From contig NZ_BAMW01000045.1 in assembly GCF_000963945.1 (NCBI RefSeq), positions 186,001 to 250,000 on the forward strand: a stretch of 64,000 nucleotides of DNA, written 5' to 3'. Positions 47,022 through 54,279 of the stretch are shown here, in pieces. This DNA comes from Acetobacter indonesiensis (GTDB lineage: Bacteria; Pseudomonadota; Alphaproteobacteria; Acetobacterales; Acetobacteraceae). Both the position numbers and the translations under genes were made by a program. How positions within the stretch are numbered: the first letter of the stretch is position 1; each line of letters begins with the position of its first letter. The notes beneath the pieces are model-generated. The model had not been told where the DNA came from. It searched no databases and saw nothing but the letters and a program-made list of their open reading frames with translations.

Positions 47022-47468
47022 TTACGGTGAAAGGCGACCCGTTTTCAAAGCACGACGAAAGGCGTCCAAGGTTTCGTCGCTGACGAAATGCTCCATTCCT
47101 TCCGCATCCATGCGGGCCGTCATGGAATCTATCCCCAGAGCCAGAAGAAATTCTTCAACGATCCGATGACGTGCCCTTACGGTTTCTGCCAGAGTTTCCC
47201 CTGCTTCTGTTAAGAAAACGCCGCGATAAGGTTTGCGTGTTACAAACCCTTCGACCTCTAACCTGCTGAGCATCTTGGCGACAGTAGGTTGAGAGACCCC
47301 TAATCTGTCAGCAATATCGACCTGTCGGGCCTCTCGTCCTTCGGCAATTAGATCGTCAATTAGTTCGACATAGTCTTCTATCAAAACATTCCGACGTGCC
47401 TCACGCGCATGGCGAAAGCCTTCACTTTGGCTTTCAACATCAGGCAGAACAGGCAGGCGCTGTTTCAA
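47022..47468 (-). CDS. mntR: Manganese-responsive regulator MntR
   Basis: MntR is a DtxR-family repressor that binds Mn(II) and shuts off manganese uptake. The 148-residue protein has a winged helix-turn-helix (about 47-85) with [29 protein letters not shown]. The dimerisation and metal-binding region has [15 protein letters not shown], and [13 protein letters not shown] closes it. The start is a TTG at 47468 with GAGGAT eight bases upstream; no in-frame ATG fits. It is divergent from mntH (213 bases), the arrangement of a repressor facing its target. The inverted repeat in the gap is a candidate binding site. Confidence 0.93.
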   Translation of the reverse strand: MKQRLPVLPDVESQSEGFRHAREARRNVLIEDYVELIDDLIAEGREARQVDIADRLGVSQPTVAKMLSRLEVEGFVTRKPYRGVFLTEAGETLAETVRARHRIVEEFLLALGIDSMTARMDAEGMEHFVSDETLDAFRRALKTGRLSP

Positions 47469-47612
47469 CAGTAAGATCCTCGCATGTCATAAAAAGTCTT
47501 TGCTCAATGGCTGTCGCTATAGCTGAACCAGTCTATGAGGAAAAGCCGTACAGTCTTTAGCAGAAAAATGCCTGCGGATCGCCCATCTATTGAGAGGGTG
47601 ATTTTTATAGCC

Positions 47613-47655
47613 TATTGCATATTTCTTTGTTTCTGCTTTATGGTTCTATGCAATA
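47613..47655. promoter_or_regulatory. Inverted repeat before mntH, candidate MntR operator
   Basis: TATTGCATA (47613-47621) and its exact reverse complement TATGCAATA (47647-47655) are 25 bases apart, 27 bases before the mntH ATG. A perfect 9-base match in this position suggests regulator binding. It does not match the E. coli MntR box, so assignment is by position only. Confidence 0.4.
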
Positions 47656-47681
47656 TTTCACGATGAAGCTTTTTCTGTGCC

Positions 47682-49037
47682 ATGATTAATCGTCAGGACC
47701 TTAATAATCGCTCCCGGCTCGGTGGCGTCTTTTCTGCGGCTAACGACGCTATAAGCTTACCTGAAGCCCATAGTTCAGTGCGTATCCCAGAAAGTGCGTC
47801 GAAGTTTCGACGGTTTCTGGCGTTTGTCGGCCCAGGCTATATGGTGTCGGTCGGTTATATGGACCCAGGAAACTGGGCGACCGATCTGGCTGGCGGCGCT
47901 CAATTCGGGTTTACGCTGCTGGCGGTTATTCTTATTTCAAATTTAATGGCCGTCTTGCTGCAATCTCTTGCGGCTAGGCTCGGCATCGCAACGGGCTATG
48001 ATCTGGCTCAAGCGTGCCGCGCCTACTTTCCACGCGGCGTAAATCTTGTTCTATGGCTTGCCTGTGAAATCGCGATTATCGCTTGTGATCTAGCCGAGGT
48101 CATAGGAACAGCCATAGCTTTGCAGTTATTGTTCAATATCCCTCTGGTTCTGGGGGCGTGTCTTTCTGCTTTGGATGCTTTCCTGCTTCTTTTGCTTATG
48201 CGCTTAGGATTCCGGTGGCTCGAAGCATTTGTTATCGCTCTTTTAGGTATTATCGCAGCTTGCTTTGCCATACAGATTGTTGCAGCCGAGCCATCTGTCA
48301 GAGGTATTCTTGAAGGGTTTATCCCCTCTCCTGTCGTCCTGACCAATTCAGACATGCTTTACATTGCGATTGGTATCGTGGGGGCAACAGTAATGCCCCA
48401 CAACCTTTATCTTCATTCTGCTTTGGTCCAGACAAGAAATTATGAACGGACCTTGGATGGAAAGCGGGAGGCGATTGCTTGGTCTACGCTTGATAGTACG
48501 ATTGCGTTGACACTAGCTCTGTTTGTAAACGCTGCAATCCTTATTGTGGCTGCGTCTGCTTTCCATGGAACAGGTCATCAAGATGTCGCAGACATAAGCC
48601 AAGCCTACACTCTTATTTCTCCTCTTCTAGGATTGGGGATTGCATCTACTCTTTTTGCTGTGGCGCTGTTGGCTGCTGGCACAAATTCAACTGTGACTGG
48701 CACATTAGCAGGCCAGATTATTATGGAAGGCTTCCTGCATTTGCGCATGGCCCCATGGGCTCGTCGGTTATTGACGCGTGGACTTGCCATTGTGCCTGTA
48801 GTTTTTGTGACACTATTCTACGGAGCAAAGGGAACAGGGACCCTACTGGTTTTCAGTCAGATCATTTTATCCTTGCAACTTCCATTCGCTGTTATCCCAC
48901 TGGTCTGGTTTGTTTCCAGCCGTCAGAAAATGGGCAAACTGGTTATATCACACATGACTTCTGTTGTGGCCTGGGGCGTTGCTGGTCTTATTCTTATTCT
49001 GAATTTCAAGCTTCTTTATGACACTCTTGTTGGATAG
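47682..49037 (+). CDS. mntH: Nramp-family manganese transporter MntH
   Basis: MntH is a proton-coupled divalent metal importer of the inner membrane, chiefly for Mn(II). The 451-residue protein has about 11 transmembrane segments. The metal-site motif [19 protein letters not shown] is in the first helix (Asp-Pro-Gly-Asn), and [15 protein letters not shown] is in the sixth. It follows mntR across a divergent promoter region. The N-terminal about 45 residues are hydrophilic and variable. No strong terminator follows; the next gene starts 213 bases later on the same strand. Confidence 0.95.
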   Translation: MINRQDLNNRSRLGGVFSAANDAISLPEAHSSVRIPESASKFRRFLAFVGPGYMVSVGYMDPGNWATDLAGGAQFGFTLLAVILISNLMAVLLQSLAARLGIATGYDLAQACRAYFPRGVNLVLWLACEIAIIACDLAEVIGTAIALQLLFNIPLVLGACLSALDAFLLLLLMRLGFRWLEAFVIALLGIIAACFAIQIVAAEPSVRGILEGFIPSPVVLTNSDMLYIAIGIVGATVMPHNLYLHSALVQTRNYERTLDGKREAIAWSTLDSTIALTLALFVNAAILIVAASAFHGTGHQDVADISQAYTLISPLLGLGIASTLFAVALLAAGTNSTVTGTLAGQIIMEGFLHLRMAPWARRLLTRGLAIVPVVFVTLFYGAKGTGTLLVFSQIILSLQLPFAVIPLVWFVSSRQKMGKLVISHMTSVVAWGVAGLILILNFKLLYDTLVG

Positions 49038-49250
49038 AAACGCTGTATCCTAGGGAAAATATACTCAACGCGGGAGCCTACAAAAAGCAAAATAAGCAAC
49101 CTAAAATTTTTTGAGTTGAATATGAAACTAAGAAGCATTATCAGTTTGTTGCTCCGCTTTTGAGAGAAACAACAGGGCGGAAGTTTCAGGGTTGTTATTA
49201 CGCATGAAATTTCTAACTGATTTACTGTATTATCAGGCGCATTCTGCAAA

Positions 49251-49535
49251 ATGAGCCCTATTCTAAGTGCTTCCCTGGGATATGGCTGCGCATCGTTAGC
49301 TGCGGTCATAGTGTACTATAGTTCACCTAACCAACATTTGGTCATACCGCCTTTGCCGATTCGTTACAGTTCAGTTGCCGCAATTGGTTTGTTTTGTGCA
49401 GCCTATTTTTTATTGAATCCGCGACTGGGAGTTGCGCCTGACATATTTTGTTGTGTCATGGTCGCGATGGCAGTGTGGTCCTTATTGCCTGTCGTCTCTT
49501 CGTTTTTTCAGAAGAAATACAGGTCGGCCAAATGA
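49251..49535 (+). CDS. Small membrane protein, DUF3325-like, of iron-uptake cluster
   Basis: A 94-residue protein with three hydrophobic segments (about 5-22, 38-56, 63-85) and a basic C-terminus. It resembles DUF3325 proteins, small membrane proteins found beside PepSY and TonB-receptor genes in siderophore clusters. The match rests on size, helix pattern and gene context. Its TGA overlaps the next gene's ATG (ATGA at 49532-49535). Function unknown. Confidence 0.6.
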   Translation: MSPILSASLGYGCASLAAVIVYYSSPNQHLVIPPLPIRYSSVAAIGLFCAAYFLLNPRLGVAPDIFCCVMVAMAVWSLLPVVSSFFQKKYRSAK

Positions 49536-49816
49536 AGCCAGCAGATAGATTCACTATTCAGGGGTGGATGGGAAAAGCATCGGCAGGTCTGGTCCTTGGC
49601 TATCTGCTGGCTATTGGTGTTTCAGGCATACTCTCTCGCCTGTCCCCCTTCCCGCCCGATATGGCTTCCGTTCAGTTGAATATGTGGTTGATTGCGCCCG
49701 TGTGGCTGGTGGTACTGTCCGCCTGCTTTTTGTTTCGGACAGTTTTACAAGCTTGGCTGTGGCTGGGGAGCCTGAGCGCTGTTTGTTTTCTTATCATTAC
49801 TGTGGCTGGGCTATGA
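49532..49816 (+). CDS. Small membrane protein, DUF3649-like, of iron-uptake cluster
   Basis: A 94-residue protein with three hydrophobic segments (about 17-34, 48-66, 71-91) and a Trp-rich middle (WLIAPVWLV, AWLWLG). It resembles the DUF3649 proteins that pair with DUF3325 and PepSY proteins in siderophore clusters. It starts in a 4-base overlap with the previous gene and ends in another ATGA overlap (49813-49816) with the PepSY gene, so the three are translated together. Function unknown, presumably part of ferric-siderophore handling at the inner membrane. Confidence 0.6.
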   Translation: MKPADRFTIQGWMGKASAGLVLGYLLAIGVSGILSRLSPFPPDMASVQLNMWLIAPVWLVVLSACFLFRTVLQAWLWLGSLSAVCFLIITVAGL

Positions 49817-51399
49817 CAATCCGCGCTGATCTTATCCGTCTTTATAAAGAAGTGCATACGTGGGTTGGCATTTGCAGTGGGCTATTCCTTTTTATTGCGT
49901 TTTATGCAGGGGCGATAACCATGTTCGCGCCAGCACTGGAACAATGGGAAGTCCCTGCTTCTGTCAAAGCAATGCCACTGAATGAGATTCCAGATCTGTT
50001 AAAAGTTGTCGCGGTCTCTCATCCAGAGATAAAAAATAATTACGACATTACTTTAATCGCTCAATCACCCGACTTTGCTTATCTGACATGGCAGAAAGGC
50101 GGCGGCCGACATCATGGAGCAGGCAACGGGCAGCGTTTTACAGCAAACGTTCTTCCTGATGGGTCATTAAAAATTACGCCCTTGGTTTCGACGCATGTTA
50201 GCCATTTTATTAATGTTTTACATCAACAGGTTGGATTGCCATTAAGCCGAGAATTCGCAATGCCTCTAATGGGTATTGTCGCATTATTGTATGGCCTAGC
50301 CCTCGTTTCCGGCGTCATCGCTTTCCTGCCTGGACTTCGTAAAAACATTTTTGCGGTCAGACCGGGTAAAAATAGAAAACGGCAATGGTTAGATATTCAT
50401 AATGTTCTAGGTGTATTTAGCCTTCCGTTTCATTTGATTATGGCTCTTTCGTCTATCGTTTTTGCTTTTCACGATGTTTTTTATGCGACACAGAACGCTA
50501 CTATTTATCATCATGCATTAAATAGAACATTTGCCACAGCCGCACCAAAATCTACCGTGCAGAAAAATAATGTTAGCATGATATCGCCGGTAGAAGCTCT
50601 AGGTCATGTGACTAGGCTATTTCCAGACTTTACGATCAAATCTCTAGCCCTTAAATCTGGCCGTGACGGGAGCAAATCTATCCAAGTCACAGGATTTAAC
50701 GCCAAACATGTTATGCGGTCTCCAGAGGGTGGATTTTTAACACTCGACCCATATGATGGGCATGTTATCCAAACTGATTACATGCCCGGCGTGCAGTCAG
50801 TAAGGCTGGCGGTTATTACCAGTTTCTTTGCCCTCCATTTTGGAAGCTACGGTGGCTCACCCGTTATATGGGGATATTTTATCCTAGGTTTGGCTGGCGC
50901 GTTTCTTTTCTATTCAGGTAATTTGCTCTGGATAGAAAGTCGTAGGAAAAAAGCGGTGAAAAATCAAACCGTTGAGCAAAAGTGCTCAACAAAAATACTG
51001 GCAAGTTTGACTGTTGGTGTCTCATTAGGATGCATTATCGGCATATCATCCCTTTTATCTCTGGCCCGCTGGCTCGCTTTATATGGAACACATGCCGCAT
51101 CTTGGGGGGGAAGTATTTATTATGCCCTTTTCCTTGCAGCTATAACGTGGAGTTTTATTCTAGGATCCGGAAAAAGCAGTTACCAGTTGTTGGCCGTTGC
51201 CAGCTTCACGACTGCATCCATTATATTTTATGACGTTTGTGCCTATGCCGGAATTATAAATTCTTCTGCAGAAACCGACTTAACTCTCCCGATTGATGCG
51301 CTCGCGCTGATGGGAGCATGCTGCTTCGCTTACTTTAGCTTACGTACATATCGTAAGATGCAGAATTTATCAGAAGACAGTGTCTGGAAACCACAATAA
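49813..51399 (+). CDS. PepSY-associated membrane protein, siderophore-iron reductase type
   Basis: The 528-residue protein starts MTIRADLIRLYKEVHTWVGICSGLFLFIAFYAGAITMF, the PepSY_TM pattern in which His residues can bind heme. A periplasmic PepSY-like part follows. Further helices carry WLDIHNVLGVFSLPFHLIMALSS and FALHFGSYGG, and four more hydrophobic segments form the C-terminus (about 400-520). Such proteins are thought to reduce ferric siderophores in the periplasm; this is inferred from family and context. The frame is open to 49564, but the start overlapping the previous gene (ATGA) is preferred. A hairpin lies over the stop codon. Confidence 0.82.
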   Translation: MTIRADLIRLYKEVHTWVGICSGLFLFIAFYAGAITMFAPALEQWEVPASVKAMPLNEIPDLLKVVAVSHPEIKNNYDITLIAQSPDFAYLTWQKGGGRHHGAGNGQRFTANVLPDGSLKITPLVSTHVSHFINVLHQQVGLPLSREFAMPLMGIVALLYGLALVSGVIAFLPGLRKNIFAVRPGKNRKRQWLDIHNVLGVFSLPFHLIMALSSIVFAFHDVFYATQNATIYHHALNRTFATAAPKSTVQKNNVSMISPVEALGHVTRLFPDFTIKSLALKSGRDGSKSIQVTGFNAKHVMRSPEGGFLTLDPYDGHVIQTDYMPGVQSVRLAVITSFFALHFGSYGGSPVIWGYFILGLAGAFLFYSGNLLWIESRRKKAVKNQTVEQKCSTKILASLTVGVSLGCIIGISSLLSLARWLALYGTHAASWGGSIYYALFLAAITWSFILGSGKSSYQLLAVASFTTASIIFYDVCAYAGIINSSAETDLTLPIDALALMGACCFAYFSLRTYRKMQNLSEDSVWKPQ

Positions 51400-51418
51400 G
51401 GGAAAGGTTCCCAGACAC
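51380..51418 (+). promoter_or_regulatory. Stem-loop over the PepSY stop codon, before the TonB receptor gene
   Basis: GTGTCTGG-A-AACC pairs with GGTT-C-CCAGACAC (one mismatch) around a 13-base loop, starting inside the last codons of the PepSY gene. It is followed by an A-run, not a T-run, so it is not a classical terminator. It may affect mRNA processing between the two genes. Confidence 0.4.
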
Positions 51419-51474
51419 CAAAAAAATATAAATCAGAATGTTATGTTATATCATTTTATTTATTCTAAATTTAT

Positions 51475-53916
51475 ATGTATGTTATCAGGAAAGAAAAAAG
51501 TTCAAGGGACCATTTTTCCGTGCCAATTTTCTATATTTTTCTGCGTGAAAATGCGTTTCTTCCCCTCGCGCTATTAACCACAGCAGTCTTGGTTTCACCC
51601 AGCATTTCGGTAGCAGAGACTTCCTTAGAAACTGATACTAAAAAGATTGAAGAACGTGAGGACAAAAAGAAGCGTCCTACGTCTCATCAACCAGAATATG
51701 TCACTGTAAATAGCCATATGACAGCCGATGGCACGACAGGTAATCCTGTTGGTGCAGGCTTAATGCCCAAGCAAACGATCGCCAAAAGCCAAAGTGGATT
51801 AACGCGTGATTTCATAGCGCGACAAAGCCCCACCCAAAGTTCAACCAGCCTTATATCAATGCTTCCAGGAGTTGTTTATTCGGCTAACGATCCGTTGGGT
51901 ACAAATGATGATCAACAAGGATTATCTGTCCGAGGGCTGGATCAAACTGAAATTGGTTATCTTTTTGAAGGCATTCCAGCTGCCCCTCCCCTTTTTTTAA
52001 TGCCTTACACATCTGCCAGTGTTGATAACGAAAATATTCGGTCCGTAACACTAACCCAAGGTTCGGCAGATTCAGCATCTCCTGTTTATAATGCCGTTGG
52101 CGGCCAACTAAGTGTGCAGTTAGCAAAGCCCAAAAAAACAGCAGGTGGCTTTCTAAATCTTTCTTATGGCTCATACACCCTTAATCGCGAATTTATCCGC
52201 CTAGACAGTGGCGAGCTGGGCCACTCCGGTATGACATCTTTTCTGTCATTTTCTTATAGAAATGCGAACCAGTGGCGTGGAGCAGGAAATAGCCCAAGAT
52301 TTCACGTTGATAGCCGCATAGTAAAGGAGTGGGGCAATCAGAACACGGCTTCTTTTATCGCGACATTTAACAGGCAAAGGCAGTATTACCTTCGTGCTCC
52401 CAATATGTCTCAGTGGCAAACATACGGAACAAAATTTAATTATAGTGAACACTATAAGGAAGGGGATGCCAATTATTATTTATTTCAAGAAAATGCGCGA
52501 TCTCAGATTTTTCTTTCTTCGCCACTTGATCTATTTTTAAGCCACAATCTTCAGTTTTCGTTAAAACCTTATTTTATTTACGTTTCTGGATATGACGGTT
52601 TTGGTACCAACTTAAGTGCAGAAGAAAGCTATCAAGGAAACCAGCCTGCGGGGCCTTTGCAGGCTTCGTCCGCAGCTAATGGTTCCATTACAGCAGTCGC
52701 AACGGATACATATAAACAAGCCCATTCCGGTGTCAGTGCTTCAGTAAGTTGGAAAACTAAGAAAAATACTCTTACAGGCGGCATCTGGTATTCCTACTAT
52801 GATTTTTCAAATCCTTCTCGATATGTTGCAGCAAGCGAAGAAGGAAATGTTTCTAATATGAAGGGATATTATCCGATTTTAACAGCCTCTAATGAACCTT
52901 TGTCGTCATACAACTCTCACCTTGTACAACAGACCAACGCTTTATATATTCAGGACTCTCTTAGACTATTCTCTGACAAACTTATAATTTCTGGCGCATT
53001 CCGGGCAGTTATGGTCTCGCGTGAGGTAAGTAATTTACTACCGGGGGCCCGCTATAAAAATGGTGCAAGTTATTTTTCTCCTCAACCACAAATTGCACTA
53101 AGTTATCAGATCACAAAAAAACATCAGCTATTTATAAATGCAACGACTGGATTTCGCGCACCTTCTGGAATTTCAAATTATAATGATAGATTTAGTATAT
53201 CTTCTGGAAAACAGACACGAAACGCAACCAGCGATACAAAACCAGAATATTCTATCGGAGAAGAAATAGGGTACAGATACTCTGGTGCAATAAGATTTTC
53301 ATTTTCTGCATTCAACTATAATTTTACTAATAGACAAATTAATACAACAACCAGTCTTAATGGTGCATTAGTCTCTGAATCCATAAATGGCGGAGGCCAA
53401 ACGGCACGAGGATTACAAGGAGAACTTGGAACACCAAAATGGCACAACTTGAGTGCTTATGCATCAGGTCAATACATACACGCTACAATAGATAACAATC
53501 TAAAGTCAGGAATAGATTATCTCCCCACTAAAGGAAAAAAAGCTATCCGCACACCCTCTCTATCCGGAAGTTTAGGGCTGTCCTACGATGACGGAAATTT
53601 ATTCGGAATGGTCTCTGTCAATTATGTTGGGCCAACATATTCAACATTTATGAATGATGAGCGCCTAGCCAGCTTTACGACAACAAACATAACTGTTGGC
53701 TATCGCTTGAAAAAAATATCTTTTGCAAAAACACCCCAGATTCAATTGAACCTCCTCAATTTAGGTCAGTCTGGGTATTTGTCAGGCGTCAACAGTGTTT
53801 CTTTTAATGCAAAATCTGCCAAAGGAGTATTTGGCACAGCAATAACTGGTAAAGCCCCCACCTATTTTGTAGGCGGAGGCTTTGCCGGGGTTGTATCTCT
53901 CTCTACCGGCTTTTAG
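51475..53916 (+). CDS. TonB-dependent outer membrane receptor, probably for a ferric siderophore
   Basis: The 813-residue protein has a long N-terminus with a hydrophobic signal segment (about 23-48, ending SISVAE). It then has a possible TonB box (EYVTVNS), a plug domain (FIARQSPTQSSTSLISMLPGVV, LSVRGLDQTEIGYLFEGIP, GSADSASPVYNAVGGQLSVQL) and a beta-barrel ending in the terminal Phe of GVVSLSTGF. It takes iron complexes or another nutrient across the outer membrane with TonB energy. The preceding PepSY, DUF3325-like and DUF3649-like genes point to siderophore iron. The gene is AT-rich. The unusually long N-terminal signal region leaves the start slightly uncertain. Confidence 0.85.
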   Translation: MYVIRKEKSSRDHFSVPIFYIFLRENAFLPLALLTTAVLVSPSISVAETSLETDTKKIEEREDKKKRPTSHQPEYVTVNSHMTADGTTGNPVGAGLMPKQTIAKSQSGLTRDFIARQSPTQSSTSLISMLPGVVYSANDPLGTNDDQQGLSVRGLDQTEIGYLFEGIPAAPPLFLMPYTSASVDNENIRSVTLTQGSADSASPVYNAVGGQLSVQLAKPKKTAGGFLNLSYGSYTLNREFIRLDSGELGHSGMTSFLSFSYRNANQWRGAGNSPRFHVDSRIVKEWGNQNTASFIATFNRQRQYYLRAPNMSQWQTYGTKFNYSEHYKEGDANYYLFQENARSQIFLSSPLDLFLSHNLQFSLKPYFIYVSGYDGFGTNLSAEESYQGNQPAGPLQASSAANGSITAVATDTYKQAHSGVSASVSWKTKKNTLTGGIWYSYYDFSNPSRYVAASEEGNVSNMKGYYPILTASNEPLSSYNSHLVQQTNALYIQDSLRLFSDKLIISGAFRAVMVSREVSNLLPGARYKNGASYFSPQPQIALSYQITKKHQLFINATTGFRAPSGISNYNDRFSISSGKQTRNATSDTKPEYSIGEEIGYRYSGAIRFSFSAFNYNFTNRQINTTTSLNGALVSESINGGGQTARGLQGELGTPKWHNLSAYASGQYIHATIDNNLKSGIDYLPTKGKKAIRTPSLSGSLGLSYDDGNLFGMVSVNYVGPTYSTFMNDERLASFTTTNITVGYRLKKISFAKTPQIQLNLLNLGQSGYLSGVNSVSFNAKSAKGVFGTAITGKAPTYFVGGGFAGVVSLSTGF

Positions 53917-53970
53917 CCTTATCCAGATTGAGATCATAGAAATCCGACCCTAAAGTAAAACCAGTGAAGC

Positions 53971-54129
53971 CTATTTTTTAGATTTAGGATCAGGTTTGGG
54001 TGGCGGCCCTCTGTCTCCGGTTACGCCACTATGCGACGGTGGATCGCTCGCCGGAAAGCTGTCATCTAAGGCCTCATCCAACTTATCATCCTGAATTTCT
54101 TGCTTTTTTTCATGTTTTTTATCAGACAT
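53971..54129 (-). CDS. Small acidic protein with DSFPASDPPS motif
   Basis: The 52-residue soluble protein MSDKKHEKKQEIQDDKLDEALDDSFPASDPPSHSG... is highly charged. It carries the LDEALDDSFPASDPPS motif of a small protein family common in Alphaproteobacteria, of unknown function. A Lys/Pro tail follows (PPPKPDPKSKK). The frame is open to 54216, but the ATG at 54129 with GAGGTG upstream gives the family form. A GGAAA-N16-CGTT sequence 74 bases upstream resembles an EcfG promoter, suggesting a stress-induced protein. That link is an inference. Confidence 0.7.
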   Translation of the reverse strand: MSDKKHEKKQEIQDDKLDEALDDSFPASDPPSHSGVTGDRGPPPKPDPKSKK

Positions 54130-54202
54130 GATACACCTCATCTTGAAGATGAAAGAACACCACTTTCTGTATTTTTGTTCTATTGAAAGCGGATATTTAT
54201 AA

Positions 54203-54227
54203 AACGCAAAAAGCACAAAAAATTTCC
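54203..54227 (-). promoter_or_regulatory. Possible EcfG (general stress) promoter
   Basis: On the minus strand GGAAA (54227-54223), 16 bases, then CGTT (54206-54203). The EcfG consensus is GGAAC-N16/17-CGTT, so one base of nine differs. It lies 74 bases before the start of the small DSFPASDPPS gene and reads toward it. Confidence 0.45.
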
Positions 54228-54279
54228 GTATGGAATTAATTTTTTTTGTGCTCCAAATAAGCTTAAATCAACAATTGCG

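Noticed and set aside
49564-49812. Earlier start of the PepSY protein
   Set aside because: The extra 83 codons lie inside the previous gene in another frame; the ATGA overlap at 49813 fits the family start.
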